The translations under genes and the position numbers were made by a program. The notes under the pieces were generated by a model. That model was given only the letters and a program-made list of their open reading frames with translations, searched no databases and was not told the origin of the DNA. A stretch of 64,000 bases of DNA from assembly GCF_020622065.1 (NCBI RefSeq), contig NZ_JAHRYQ010000001.1:1674001-1738000 (forward strand), in the 5' to 3' direction. The DNA comes from Geothrix sp. GTDB taxonomy: Bacteria > Acidobacteriota > Holophagae > Holophagales > Holophagaceae. This document shows, in pieces, positions 34,267 through 43,750 of this stretch; the first letter of the stretch is position 1; each line of letters begins with the position of its first letter.

Positions 34267-34818
34267 ATGGCTGACTCTTCCTGGGACAACGGCGGCCACG
34301 GCGTTCCGCTCAAGACCGGCCTGCCCCTCTGGGGCAAGATCGCCCTGGGCTGCGGCATCGCCTTCCTCGTCGCCCTGGTGACCTGCGTGGGCGGGGTGGC
34401 GTTCATCGCCAACAAGGTCAAGAAGGACCCCGAAGGCTTCAAGCAGAAGGCCATGAACCTCGTAGCCGACAAGGTGCGCCCGGACTGGGAGGACTTCCGC
34501 GCCGTGGTGGAGCAGCTGCGCACTCCCGAGGGCTGCCGCGCCCTCTACGCCGCCAACCCGGGACTGGCGAAGACCTGGGCGACGGAATCCGATTTCCTGC
34601 AGGCATCCTCCAAGTGGCAGAAGGATCTGGCCCCCGTCCCCGATCTGACCCCAGAGCTGATGGATCATCAGGGGCTCCGCATCAACCATGATTTCGGAGG
34701 CAAGGTGGAGGTGGGTTGGAGCCCGAAGTCGGGCCCCGCCGTCTATGTCACCTTTGAAGGAGCCCGGAAAGCCGGTGACACCGGTCCGCGGCGGGTCACG
34801 GGGCTCGATGTCCGCTGA
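34267..34818 (+). CDS. Hypothetical single-pass membrane protein
   Basis: Unrecognised 183-residue protein. A hydrophilic 20-residue start leads to one strong TM ([23 protein letters not shown]), then a soluble domain. It lies 9 bp after the PIN-PhoH gene and has GGAGG before its ATG, so it may be in the same operon. No domain can be assigned. Confidence 0.75.
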   Translation: MADSSWDNGGHGVPLKTGLPLWGKIALGCGIAFLVALVTCVGGVAFIANKVKKDPEGFKQKAMNLVADKVRPDWEDFRAVVEQLRTPEGCRALYAANPGLAKTWATESDFLQASSKWQKDLAPVPDLTPELMDHQGLRINHDFGGKVEVGWSPKSGPAVYVTFEGARKAGDTGPRRVTGLDVR

Positions 34819-34844
34819 AGGCGGCCTTCGCGGATTTGGGGCAG

Positions 34845-34870
34845 GATCCGCGCCGATCCGCGCCGATCCG
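34845..34870. repeat. Three GATCCG units at 10-bp spacing
   Basis: GATCCG followed by CGCC is repeated with exact 10-bp period between the membrane-protein gene and tyrS. It could be a phased protein-binding site or just slippage-derived repetition. Confidence 0.35.
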
Positions 34871-34907
34871 CATTGAGCCCGCGGGCTTTTTCCGCCAAGA
34901 TTCAAGC

Positions 34908-36107
34908 ATGACCGCAGCTTCCGGATCCGTATCTGACGCCCTCGCCCTGCTCATGAAGGGCACTGTGACCTGCCACAAGGTGGAACAGCTGGAGGCGAAG
35001 CTGAAGGAAGGCAGGCCCCTGCGGATCAAGGCGGGCTTCGATCCCACCGCGCCGGATCTGCATCTCGGCCATGGCGTACTCATCCGCAAGATGGCCCAAT
35101 TCCAGAAGTTGGGCCACGAGGTCACCTTCCTCATCGGCGATTTCACCGGCCTCATCGGCGATCCCACCGGCAAGAAGGCCACGCGCCCGCCCCTGTCCCG
35201 AGAGGAAGTGCTGGCCAACGCCGAAACCTACAAGGCCCAGGTCTTCAAGATCCTGGATCCTGAGAAGACCAAGGTCCGCTTCAACAGCGAATGGCTGGAA
35301 CCGCTCCACGGCGAGCAGTGGATCCGCCTGGCCTCGCGCTTCACCGTGGCCCAGATGCTCGAGCGCAACGACTTCGCCAAGCGCATGGACGCCCGCGAGC
35401 CCATCTCCCTCCACGAACTGCTCTACCCCCTGACCCAGGCCTATGATTCCGTGGCCCTCCAGGCCGATGTGGAACTGGGCGGCAACGATCAGCTGTTCAA
35501 CCTCATGCAGGGCCGCATCCTCCAAGAGGCGTCGGGCCAGAAGCCCCAGGTGGTGCTCACCGTCCCCCTGCTGCTGGGCCTGGATGGCGTCGAGAAGATG
35601 TCCAAGTCCCTGGGCAACTACATCGGCTTCATGGAGGACGCCGACACCCAGTTCGGCAAGGCCATGAGTGCCAGCGACGCCCTCATGTGGGACTGGTACC
35701 TGCTCCTGACGGACAAGCTGCCCGCCGAGATCGAGGCCCTCAAGCAGGGCCACCCCATGGACGCCAAGAAAGCCCTGGCCCGGCAGATCGTGTCGGATTT
35801 CCATGGCGCCGCCGCCGGTCGCGAAGCCGAGGATCGGTGGGTCCGCCGCTTCTCCGAGCGCAGCCAGGAGGAAGCCCCCGAGGTCGCCGTGGCCCCCACG
35901 GACGGCGAGGTCCCCCTCAGCCGCCTGCTGGTGGACCGGGGCCTGGCCGCCAGCCGCAAGGAGGCCGAGCGCCTCCTCGGCCAGGGCGCCGTGAGCCTGG
36001 ATGGCCAGAAGGTCGGGGAGGCCACCCTGCGGCTGGCGCTGCAGTCCGGCCAGTCCCTGCTGGTGAAGGTGGGCAAACTCAAGCTCGAGCGATGGGTGGT
36101 CACATGA
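34908..36107 (+). CDS. tyrS: Tyrosyl-tRNA synthetase
   Basis: Class I aminoacyl-tRNA synthetase charging tRNA-Tyr, 399 residues. HLGH at 52-55 and KMSKS at 230-234 are both intact, [13 protein letters not shown] is typical of the TyrZ-like subgroup, and a C-terminal S4 RNA-binding domain ([21 protein letters not shown]) is present. The ATG at 34908 follows a poor Shine-Dalgarno sequence; an in-frame upstream start lies 24 codons earlier but adds no conserved sequence. Its stop overlaps the start of the DUF4388-like gene (ATGA). Confidence 0.96.
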   Translation: MTAASGSVSDALALLMKGTVTCHKVEQLEAKLKEGRPLRIKAGFDPTAPDLHLGHGVLIRKMAQFQKLGHEVTFLIGDFTGLIGDPTGKKATRPPLSREEVLANAETYKAQVFKILDPEKTKVRFNSEWLEPLHGEQWIRLASRFTVAQMLERNDFAKRMDAREPISLHELLYPLTQAYDSVALQADVELGGNDQLFNLMQGRILQEASGQKPQVVLTVPLLLGLDGVEKMSKSLGNYIGFMEDADTQFGKAMSASDALMWDWYLLLTDKLPAEIEALKQGHPMDAKKALARQIVSDFHGAAAGREAEDRWVRRFSERSQEEAPEVAVAPTDGEVPLSRLLVDRGLAASRKEAERLLGQGAVSLDGQKVGEATLRLALQSGQSLLVKVGKLKLERWVVT

Positions 36108-37750
36108 GCCTTCCGGCCCTCAAGGATCTCTTCGCCCGGCACCGTGGCCGGGCCACGGGCCTGTGGCGCCTGGGCCAGGAGCCCCAGCGCACGGTATTCA
36201 TCGAATCGGGCGATGTGGTCTTCGCCGTCAGCACCCACCCCCTGGATCGCCTGACCCACCTGCTGGTCGAGCGGGGGAAGATCACCCAGGCCCAACTCGA
36301 CTACGCCATGGCCAACCTCAACCCGGCCATGTCCATCGGCAAGAACCTCATCGAGATGGGCTTCATCACCCAGCGCGACCTGCTGGATGTGGCCCGGGCC
36401 CAGGTGGAGCGGGTGGTCTGGGCCGGCATGGCCGAAGGTGCCGAAACCCCCACCTTTGAAGCCAAAGAGCTGGAGACCAACACCGTTCGACTGCCTTTCG
36501 ACACCCCGGCCATGCTGTTGGCGGGGGTGCTGAACCTGCGCGACCGGGAGCGCCTGCTCGAGGAGCTGGGTCCCCTGAACCAGGTGGTGGTGCTTGAGGG
36601 CCGGCGCCACCAGGAGCTCACCCTGCCCCCAGACCTGGTCCGCATCCCCGGCCTCCTGGACGGTAGCCGGACCCTCATGGAACTGAGCCGCGAATCCGGG
36701 GTGGAGCCCTTTCGGCTCGGCGCCTTCGTGCTGTTTCTACGGGAGATGGGATGGGCCCGGCTCCACGAGCTGCCCCCTCTTGACCGCCGGGCGCTGGAGA
36801 TGGCCCTGGACCCTCCCGAGGCGGCCATCACCCCCGCCCTGCCGGAATCCACCCCGACGCCCCCTTCGCTGTTCGCGGAAATCCACGCCAGCCAGCGGCC
36901 CACGACCAACCTGGAGCACCTGTCCGAAGCGCTGGACCAGCTGGGCCCCGAGGATGAGGTCGAGGATCCCTTCCCCCCCGACCCCGAGCCCGAACCCCGC
37001 CCGGTGCTTGCCGTCCCCATTCACCACGAGGCCGAAGGCAGCACGGAAAGCTCTGAGCCGCCGGAGCTTGAAGCAGCCTCTCCCTCCCGACGCCCCCTGG
37101 TGCTCCTTCTGCTTCTAGTGGCGGCCCTCGGGCTCTGGGGCGGTCTGCGCTGGTATAAGCAGAGGTCGGTCACTCGTGCGCTGGTCCCACCCAGCAGCCC
37201 CCTCAAGCCTGGGGCACCGGCCGAGAAGGCAAACCCACCCGCCCCAGACCCCGCCCCCAAAACCGAGGCCACCCCCCCGGCAGAGCCGCCGCCCCCAGCC
37301 GCCGAGGTCAAGGCCGGGACCAAGGCCGAGCCCAAGACCGAACCCAAGACTGCAACCAAGCCTGAACCGAAAGCCGATCCCAAGCCGACCGCGGTTCCTT
37401 CCAAGGTGGATCGTCTCCAGGCCATTCTGGACGGGAACTGGAAGCTGGCCCTCGCCCAGGGCGCCGGCCAGCGGAAGGCGATCCAGGGGAAATGGTCCCT
37501 CCGCCTGGAGATCGCCTGCCAGGGCAGCACCGTGCAACATGCGGCCAGCCTGCTGAAGGGTCTGGATCCGGACCTGTTCCTGGTGCCCATGGCCATGCGG
37601 GACGGACGCACCTGCTATCAGGTGTTCCTGGGGGCTTACGGCTCCGAGGCTGCCGCCAAGGACGCCGCGCGACGCTTGCCTGCCCCCTTCCTGGCCGAAG
37701 GCAACCGTCCCAAGCCCTTCCGAGTGGCCCAGATCCCCGATCGGCAGTAG
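36104..37750 (+). CDS. DUF4388/PATAN-like protein with a TM and SPOR domain
   Basis: A 548-residue protein. The N-terminus ([27 protein letters not shown]) resembles DUF4388/PATAN modules of myxobacterial and acidobacterial signalling proteins; a helical-repeat part follows. A single TM ([20 protein letters not shown], about residue 330) leads to a Pro/Ala/Lys-rich linker and a C-terminal SPOR-like domain ([21 protein letters not shown]). It probably spans the inner membrane and binds peptidoglycan outside. It is translationally coupled to tyrS. Confidence 0.75.
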   Translation: MSLPALKDLFARHRGRATGLWRLGQEPQRTVFIESGDVVFAVSTHPLDRLTHLLVERGKITQAQLDYAMANLNPAMSIGKNLIEMGFITQRDLLDVARAQVERVVWAGMAEGAETPTFEAKELETNTVRLPFDTPAMLLAGVLNLRDRERLLEELGPLNQVVVLEGRRHQELTLPPDLVRIPGLLDGSRTLMELSRESGVEPFRLGAFVLFLREMGWARLHELPPLDRRALEMALDPPEAAITPALPESTPTPPSLFAEIHASQRPTTNLEHLSEALDQLGPEDEVEDPFPPDPEPEPRPVLAVPIHHEAEGSTESSEPPELEAASPSRRPLVLLLLLVAALGLWGGLRWYKQRSVTRALVPPSSPLKPGAPAEKANPPAPDPAPKTEATPPAEPPPPAAEVKAGTKAEPKTEPKTATKPEPKADPKPTAVPSKVDRLQAILDGNWKLALAQGAGQRKAIQGKWSLRLEIACQGSTVQHAASLLKGLDPDLFLVPMAMRDGRTCYQVFLGAYGSEAAAKDAARRLPAPFLAEGNRPKPFRVAQIPDRQ

Positions 37751-37799
37751 TCATAAATCGTGCGACCGCTGTATATATACCAACTGTTATTTCAGATCC

Positions 37800-37828
37800 T
37801 TTACAAACGGCCTAGCGCCGACTATACT
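37800..37828 (+). promoter_or_regulatory. Sigma-70-type promoter upstream of rlpA
   Basis: TTTACA at 37800-37805 and TATACT at 37823-37828 stand 17 bp apart, five or six matches of six to each consensus hexamer. A GGGGG/CCCCC stem (near 37843-37866) follows in the leader. The promoter would drive rlpA and ispD with a leader of about 170 nt. Confidence 0.65.
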
Positions 37829-38007
37829 TTATATGTATATGAGGGGGTTCATTAATTCTGGCCCCCTGTTCTTTGTGGAGCCCGATGCTGTCGCCCTTCC
37901 CCCCCACCAACTGGAGCAAGGCCTGCGCGCTCTGGATCCACGAGATCCATGTCGCCTTCGATCCTCCAGTCCCAGTGGTGCCCGGAAAGGGTGGCCTCCT
38001 GAGGCTC

Positions 38008-38730
38008 ATGCGCTGGAGCACGCCCCGGGTGGCGGTCCTGGTGGCCCTGAGCTTCACCCTCCACTGCACCCGCCCGCCGGCCTACCTTCCTTCTCCGACG
38101 GCTGGCCCCCTGGGGGGCGGCTCGTCGGCCGATGGCCAGGCTTATGTGGAAGAAGGCGTGGCCAGCTGGTACGGCGGCGATGGAGACGGATTCGCTGGCA
38201 GGCCAACGGCCAGTGGAGAAATTTTCGACCCTGAACAGTACACCTGCGCCCACCGCACCCTGCCCCTGGGCAGCTTCGTGGAGGTGGAGAACCTCGACAA
38301 CCGCAAGCGGGCGGTGCTCCGGGTGAACGACCGTGGCCCCTTCGTCAAGGGCCGGGTGCTGGATCTGTCCAAGCGAGGTGCCCAGGACCTGGGTTTCGCG
38401 GGACAAGGCACCACCCGGGTCCGGATCCGGTCTGTGAACGCCATGGGTCTTCCCACGGCCCTCGATCCGGCCGTGGATCGCATCGATCCCTTCGTCGTGC
38501 AGGTTGCCGCCCTTTCGGATCCCAAGAACATCGACTCACTTACGCGCGAACTTGAAAACACCTTCGGGCCTGTCAGCCTCCAGGACACCGTCACCCGCGG
38601 CGGCCTGTCGGTGAAGCGTGTCCGGGTGGGAAGCTACACCAGCCGTCAGGAAGCCGAGCAGGCCGCCGAAGAAATCACCAAGCACCTGAAGGATCGCGGT
38701 GTCGAACCCTTCATCACCCGCCAGCACTGA
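38008..38730 (+). CDS. rlpA: RlpA-like septal ring lytic transglycosylase / DPBB-SPOR protein
   Basis: A 240-residue envelope protein. A hydrophobic N-terminus (VAVLVALSFTLHC) is followed by a double-psi beta-barrel (GVASWYGGD, AHRTLPLGSFVEVENL, VNDRGPFVKGRVLDLSKRGA), the RlpA catalytic fold that cleaves naked glycan strands, and a C-terminal SPOR domain (FVVQVAALSDPKNID). The Cys could be lipidated, but His at -1 is not a normal lipobox. The ATG at 38008 was chosen at the start of the signal sequence; longer frames exist. It overlaps ispD by 32 bp. Confidence 0.88.
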   Translation: MRWSTPRVAVLVALSFTLHCTRPPAYLPSPTAGPLGGGSSADGQAYVEEGVASWYGGDGDGFAGRPTASGEIFDPEQYTCAHRTLPLGSFVEVENLDNRKRAVLRVNDRGPFVKGRVLDLSKRGAQDLGFAGQGTTRVRIRSVNAMGLPTALDPAVDRIDPFVVQVAALSDPKNIDSLTRELENTFGPVSLQDTVTRGGLSVKRVRVGSYTSRQEAEQAAEEITKHLKDRGVEPFITRQH

Positions 38731-39403
38731 TCCCCCGCGTCCCTACCTGGTCATCCCGGCGGGAGGCCGGGGGCTTCGCATGGGCGGAGGCCTGCCCAAG
38801 CAGTTCCGCGATTGGGGCGGGCGGCCCCTGCTGCAAGCGACCGTCGAGGCCTTTCTGGCCCCAGGCATGCCCCATCTGGCCGGCATCGCCCTGGCGGTGC
38901 CCGAGTCCCACCTGGAAGAAGTCCGCGGCTGGTCCTTCAGTGCGCCCTGCTGGGTGGTGACCGGGGGCGGCACCCGGCAGGAGTCCGTGTGGGCGGCGCT
39001 GTCCGCCCTGCCCGAGGAACCCCTGGCCCCAGTGATGATCCACGATGCCGTGCGCCCCTTCCCCCCCTCGGCTCCCCTCTGGGAGGCCCTGGAGGCCCTG
39101 AACCGTTTTGATGGGGTGCTGCTCGGCGAGCCGTCCACGGACACCCTGAAGCGGGTGGATGCCCAGGGGCGCGTGCTGGGCACGGAGCCCCGGGAGGCCT
39201 TCTTCCGCGCCCAGACACCCCAGATCGCCCGGCTGGGCACCTGGCTCCGGGCCTTCCAGGCCGCAGATGAGGCCGGGTTCACCGCCACGGACGATGTGGC
39301 CCTCCTGGAGCGGCTGGGCCTTGCCGTGAAGCTGGTCACCAGCCCCGGCACCAACCTGAAGCTCACCACGCCCGAAGATTGGGACCGGACCCGCCCCCAC
39401 TGA
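38699..39403 (+). CDS. ispD: 2-C-methyl-D-erythritol 4-phosphate cytidylyltransferase
   Basis: IspD forms CDP-ME from MEP and CTP, 234 residues. The nucleotidyltransferase loop PAGGRGLRMGGGLPKQF, GGGTRQESV, IHDAVRPF and TDDVALLERLG are all present. The GTG at 38699 has AAGGA 7 bp upstream and overlaps rlpA by 32 bp; a first Met is far inside the conserved loop, so GTG is the likely start. Together with ispF at 1955 it shows the MEP pathway is used. Confidence 0.93.
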   Translation: MSNPSSPASTDPPRPYLVIPAGGRGLRMGGGLPKQFRDWGGRPLLQATVEAFLAPGMPHLAGIALAVPESHLEEVRGWSFSAPCWVVTGGGTRQESVWAALSALPEEPLAPVMIHDAVRPFPPSAPLWEALEALNRFDGVLLGEPSTDTLKRVDAQGRVLGTEPREAFFRAQTPQIARLGTWLRAFQAADEAGFTATDDVALLERLGLAVKLVTSPGTNLKLTTPEDWDRTRPH

Positions 39404-39527
39404 TCCCTGACCACGGTGTGTGGTGGATGAACCCACATCTTTCCCTTTCTTGCGGTCACCCTAATATTGAAATAAATAAAGTAATAAAACGGCACAAATC
39501 TGGCTTTCCAATCTGCGAGGACGAACC

Positions 39528-40436
39528 ATGCCCCGCAGCACCACTCCCCAGACCCTGAGCCGCGAGATCACCATCTCGGGCCATGGCCTGCATGGGAACC
39601 GCCCCTGTTCGGTGCGGCTGGTGCCGGTGGACGCCCCCACGGGCCTGGTGTTCATCCACACCCCCACGGGCACCGAGATTCCCGCCAAGGCCAGCCTGGC
39701 GGGCGACTTGGTGCTGTCCACCACCCTCTTGAAGGATGGCGTGCGCCTCCAGACCATCGAACACCTCCTGTCGGCCCTGTCCGGCCTGGAGGTCGAGCAC
39801 CTCCGCATTGAGGTCGATGCCGAGGAACTCCCCATTCTCGATGGCAGCGCCGCCCCCTGGGTGGACGCCATCCTGCAGGCCGGCACGAAGGGCCTCCAGG
39901 GCCGTCGCCGGTTCCTCAAGATCACCCAGCCCGTCGAAGTGCGGAACGGGGATCGCTGGATTCGAGCCCTGCCTTTTGATGGCCTCCGCCTGCGCTATGT
40001 CATCGATTTTCCCATCCCCTCCCTGGGGCGGCAGAGCCGCGAGCTCAGCCTCACCCCCGAGAAATACCGCCGCGAGCTGGGTGCCGCCCGCACCTTCTGC
40101 CTGGCCCAGGAGATCGACATGATGCGTTCCCGGGGCCTTGCGCTCGGGGGCAGCCTGGACAACGCTGTGGTCTTCGGCGCCGATGGGCCCCTGAACGACT
40201 CCCTGCGCTTCGAAGACGAAGCCGTGCGCCACAAGATGCTCGATCTGGTGGGCGACCTGGCCCTCCTCGGCGCGCCCCTGCTGGGCCTCGTGGAAGCCCA
40301 CGCCGCCGGCCACGCCCTGCATGTCGCCCTGGTCCAGGCCATCCTGGCAAGCCCCAACTGCTGGGAGTGGACCGAGAACGCCGAGCCCGCCAATGTGCAG
40401 TTCTTCTTCCATCCCCTCGTGGCCCAGCCCGCCTGA
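39528..40436 (+). CDS. lpxC: UDP-3-O-acyl-N-acetylglucosamine deacetylase
   Basis: Zinc amidase of the committed step of lipid A synthesis, 302 residues. Zinc ligands are His79 (TIEHLLSAL), His235 and Asp239 (HKMLDLVGD), with the general base His262 in HAAGHALH. It shows the organism is a diderm with lipid A. An AT-rich tract (39461-39490) upstream holds a possible weak promoter (TTGCGG-N22-TAATAA class, not well defined). It is followed by hisD after 68 bp without a terminator, so readthrough into the his operon is possible. Confidence 0.96.
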   Translation: MPRSTTPQTLSREITISGHGLHGNRPCSVRLVPVDAPTGLVFIHTPTGTEIPAKASLAGDLVLSTTLLKDGVRLQTIEHLLSALSGLEVEHLRIEVDAEELPILDGSAAPWVDAILQAGTKGLQGRRRFLKITQPVEVRNGDRWIRALPFDGLRLRYVIDFPIPSLGRQSRELSLTPEKYRRELGAARTFCLAQEIDMMRSRGLALGGSLDNAVVFGADGPLNDSLRFEDEAVRHKMLDLVGDLALLGAPLLGLVEAHAAGHALHVALVQAILASPNCWEWTENAEPANVQFFFHPLVAQPA

Positions 40437-40504
40437 GGGCCCAGCTAGGGATTGGGCGGCCCAGCGGGATTTCCAGTTGCCGTTCCCCATTCCGTGCTGC
40501 CAGG

Positions 40505-41884
40505 ATGGATCCTTCACCCAACGAGGTGCATAGGTGTTACTTCATCTCCATCAGTGACCTGACGAACCGGGCGGATGTGCCCGGGTGGGTGGCCGCACTG
40601 GCCCGAAGCGGAGAGATGGAAGAGGACACCCGGAAGGCCGTGGCGGCCATCCTGGGCGATGTGCGTCGGAACGGCCTGTCGGCCACAGTGGACTGGACCG
40701 CTCGCCTGGATGGCGTTCGGCTGGACCCTACGGCCCTCGGCATCCCGGCTTCGGCACTCGAGGCGGCCCGCACGGACCTGGACCGGAATCAGCCGGGCCT
40801 CATGGCCGCCTTGCGGGAGATGATCGCGAATGTGCGCCGTTTCGCGGAGGGCCAGCGCGACTGCTTGCGCGACCTGGAACTGCCCCTCCCCGGGGGGGGC
40901 ACCGTCGGCGAGCGCTGGTGCCCCCTGAAGACCGCGGGCGTCTACATCCCCGGCGGCCGGGCCTTCTACCCCTCCACCCTCGCCATGACGGTCATCCCCG
41001 CCCAAGTGGCCGGTGTGGCGCGCATCGTGGGCGTCACCCCTCCGAGGCCCGAGCCCACCCTGCCGGGTGCCTGGGGGATCGACCCGCTGGTGCTGGCCTG
41101 CGCGGCGGAACTGGGTCTGACGGAACTCTATCCCTTCGGCGGGGCCCAGGCCCTGGGCTGGCTGGCCTACGGTGAGCCCGCGGTGGATCTCGTCGCAGGC
41201 CCCGGAAACCGCTTCGTGGCCGAGGCCAAGCGGCAGCTGATCGGCACCTGCGGCATCGATGCCCTGGCGGGGCCCACGGAGCTGCTGGTGATCGCGGACG
41301 GCAGCGCGGACCCCGCCTGGGTGGCCGAGGACCTGCTGGCCCAGGCCGAGCACGATCCCGATGCCGCCGCCGTGCTGGTGAGCGCTGACCGGGCCCTGCT
41401 GCAGGCGGTGGCCGCGGAGCTTCAAGCGCGAGTGGCCGCCTCCCCCCGGCGGTCCGTCCTCGAACAGAGCCTGGGCACCCACGGACGCCTGGTCTGCGCG
41501 GAGCGCGAGCTGGCCATCGCCCTGGCCCAGGCCTGGGCCCCGGAGCACCTCGAGCTCTGCGTCTCCGACCCCGAAGCCTGGCTGCCCGCGCTCACCGCCG
41601 CAGGTGCCCTGTTCATCGGCAACGCCAGTGCCGAGGCCTTCGGCGACTACGGTGCAGGACCGAACCATGTGCTGCCCACCAACCGCAGCGCCCGCTACAC
41701 CAGCCCCCTGGGCGTGGCCACCTTCCTCAAGCGCCAGAGCCTGCTGCGCCTTGCTTCCTCCGATGCCGCGGCCATGGCCCCCTGGGTGGAACGGCTCGCG
41801 GAAGCCGAAGGCCTCGTGCACCACGGCCGCAGCGCGGCGCTCCGCGCGGCCGGCGCCGGCCTCCCCGCTCATCATCGCCCCTAG
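40505..41884 (+). CDS. hisD: Histidinol dehydrogenase
   Basis: NAD- and zinc-dependent enzyme that oxidises L-histidinol to L-histidine, 459 residues. Signatures are clear: GVYIPGGRAFYPSTLAM, GPGNRFVAEAKRQL, GPTELLVIAD, QAEHDPDAAAVLV and GDYGAGPNHVLPT. It is first in the his operon. ATG 40505 and GTG 40526 are alternative starts, neither with a strong Shine-Dalgarno site. No histidine-rich leader peptide is found upstream. In the pathway it uses the product of the phosphatase step, discussed at the next gene. Confidence 0.96.
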   Translation: MDPSPNEVHRCYFISISDLTNRADVPGWVAALARSGEMEEDTRKAVAAILGDVRRNGLSATVDWTARLDGVRLDPTALGIPASALEAARTDLDRNQPGLMAALREMIANVRRFAEGQRDCLRDLELPLPGGGTVGERWCPLKTAGVYIPGGRAFYPSTLAMTVIPAQVAGVARIVGVTPPRPEPTLPGAWGIDPLVLACAAELGLTELYPFGGAQALGWLAYGEPAVDLVAGPGNRFVAEAKRQLIGTCGIDALAGPTELLVIADGSADPAWVAEDLLAQAEHDPDAAAVLVSADRALLQAVAAELQARVAASPRRSVLEQSLGTHGRLVCAERELAIALAQAWAPEHLELCVSDPEAWLPALTAAGALFIGNASAEAFGDYGAGPNHVLPTNRSARYTSPLGVATFLKRQSLLRLASSDAAAMAPWVERLAEAEGLVHHGRSAALRAAGAGLPAHHRP

Positions 41885-41965
41885 GGAGCGCCTCTTCGCC
41901 GAGCGCTCCGCATCGCTTCTTCACCCGGAAGCCTGGTTTTCTCCTACCCTCATCCCGAGTTCCCC

Positions 41966-43750
41966 ATGTCCCTGCTCCGACCCGACCTGTCCGACCTGCC
42001 CGCCTACCGGCGGCCTCCCGAGCCCCCCACCGGCCTGCGCCTGCACATGAACGAGGCGGCCTCGGACTGGCCCGAGGCCGCGCGGGAGGCTCTGCTGACG
42101 CGGCTCAGGGACCTGCCCTTCCACCTCTATCCCGAGCGGCAGGACGAACTCACGGAGCGGCTGCGGAAACGCGTGGGCGCGCCAGAGAACGGCCTGCTGC
42201 TGGGGCCCTCCAGCGGCGCCCTGCTGGACCTGGTGGCCACGGCGGGCCTGAGCGCCGGCGATGCGGTGGCCATCCCCGATCCCGGCTTCAGCCTCTATCC
42301 CATGCTGGTGCGGCGAAACGGCGGTCAGGTGCGGGCCATCCCCCAGGGCACCAGCTTCTCCCTGGAGCCCTGGTTCAGCGCCCTCGACTGCCGCCAGATC
42401 TGGCTCACCCTGCCGAACAACCCCACCGGCGCCTGGATCTCCCCGGCAGCGCTGGAACCGCTGCTGGAAGCCGCCGCGGCCCGGCCCGAGCCGCCCCTGG
42501 TGGTGATCGACGAGGCCTACGCGGAGTTCGCCCCCGCCACGCACCGCCTGGCGGTGGACCGCTACCCGAACCTGGTGCTGCTCCGCACCTTCAGCAAGGC
42601 GCTGGCCTCCGCCGCTTGGCGCATCGGCTACCTGCTGGGCGATCCCGCCCTGGTCGCGAAGCTCGCCGCGCTGCAGCTGCCCTACTCCCTGACCGCCGCC
42701 AGCCTGGAGGCGCTGGATGTGGCCCTCGATTTCGCCGCCGAATTCGAGCCCGCCGTGCGCGCCCTGCCCGACCGCCGCGACCGCCTCTCCGCGGCGCTGC
42801 CGGCTCACCGGGCGGCCCCCAGCGCCGCCAACTTCCTGCACCTGTCCCCGGATCCCTCGCCCCTCCTGGAAGCCGCCGGGATGAAGGTGCGCCGCCTGCC
42901 CGGCACCGATGCGGCCCGCGTCACCCTCGGCACGGAGGCGGACACCCAGCGCGTCGCCTCGGCGCTCGGCGGCTCGCTGCCCGCCCCGGCCCCCCGGCCC
43001 CGCCGCCGCCTGCTGGTCCTGGACATCGACGGCGTCCTCATTGATGCCGACCGCAGCTTCCTGGAAGCGGTGGGCCGCGCCCTGGCCGACCTGCGCCCGT
43101 CCCTGGCCTGGTCCGAGGGGACCTACCGGGCCTTCAAGCGCCTGGGGGGCTTCAACAACGATTTCCGCCTCGCGGCGGGCGCCCTGGCTCTGGCCGAAGC
43201 CTTCGGAGACGGGGATCTTCAGGCCCTTGTCGAAGGCGCCGCCGGCCGGGGCTTCCCGCAGCTCGAAGCCCGCATCCAGGCGCTCGAACCCGCCGCCCAG
43301 GCCGCCGTCCAGAAACACTACGCCGACACCATCCAGCTGGAGCGGCCGCTGGCCTCGCTGGAGGACCTCCAGGCCACGGGCTGGGATCTGGCCGTACTGA
43401 CCGGGCGTCCGCCGGAGGAACTCGAGCTGGCCTGGCGCGTGCTCGGCTTCCAGCTGCCGGCGGTCTGCGATGCCGCCCCCCATCTCCGTAAGCCCGAGCC
43501 TGCCGGGCTCCTGCAGCTGGCCGATGCCTTCCGGGCCGAGGAGATCCTGTTCGTGGGCGACACCGTCGACGATGCCTCCTGCCTGCGGGCGGCCGTGGCG
43601 GCGCGCCCCGAACTCGCCTGGCGGTTTGCGGCCCTGGGGCCGGATCGCGCCCGCTTCGCCGCCCTCCAGGATGTGCAGTCCGCGAGCCTGCGCGACCTTC
43701 TGCCGATGCTGAATCAGGCCCCGTTTTCCAATTGCCAGGAGCTGCCATGA
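41966..43750 (+). CDS. hisC: HisC-HAD fusion: histidinol-phosphate aminotransferase with a probable histidinol-phosphatase
   Basis: A 594-residue fusion. Residues 1 to about 340 are a fold-type I aminotransferase: NNPTGAW, VIDEAYAEF, the PLP Lys211 in RTFSKALASAAWRIG and the C-terminal RVTLGTEAD. From about 345 a HAD-type phosphatase follows with all four motifs: D353xD355 in LVLDIDGVLID, Thr479 in LTGRP, Lys509 in RKPEP and GDTVDD (Asp532, 535, 536). The operon has no other histidinol-phosphatase: hisB is dehydratase-only. HisC makes histidinol phosphate and the HAD half can remove the phosphate, giving the HisD substrate. This function is inferred from context. Alternatives are a phosphoglycolate-type HAD or a PHP-family phosphatase elsewhere in the genome. 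It overlaps hisB (ATGA). Confidence 0.88.
   Translation: MSLLRPDLSDLPAYRRPPEPPTGLRLHMNEAASDWPEAAREALLTRLRDLPFHLYPERQDELTERLRKRVGAPENGLLLGPSSGALLDLVATAGLSAGDAVAIPDPGFSLYPMLVRRNGGQVRAIPQGTSFSLEPWFSALDCRQIWLTLPNNPTGAWISPAALEPLLEAAAARPEPPLVVIDEAYAEFAPATHRLAVDRYPNLVLLRTFSKALASAAWRIGYLLGDPALVAKLAALQLPYSLTAASLEALDVALDFAAEFEPAVRALPDRRDRLSAALPAHRAAPSAANFLHLSPDPSPLLEAAGMKVRRLPGTDAARVTLGTEADTQRVASALGGSLPAPAPRPRRRLLVLDIDGVLIDADRSFLEAVGRALADLRPSLAWSEGTYRAFKRLGGFNNDFRLAAGALALAEAFGDGDLQALVEGAAGRGFPQLEARIQALEPAAQAAVQKHYADTIQLERPLASLEDLQATGWDLAVLTGRPPEELELAWRVLGFQLPAVCDAAPHLRKPEPAGLLQLADAFRAEEILFVGDTVDDASCLRAAVAARPELAWRFAALGPDRARFAALQDVQSASLRDLLPMLNQAPFSNCQELP

Noticed and set aside
40437-40504. A possible his attenuator or T-box before hisD
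   Set aside because: No run of His codons, no T-box core sequence and no terminator/antiterminator pair are present.
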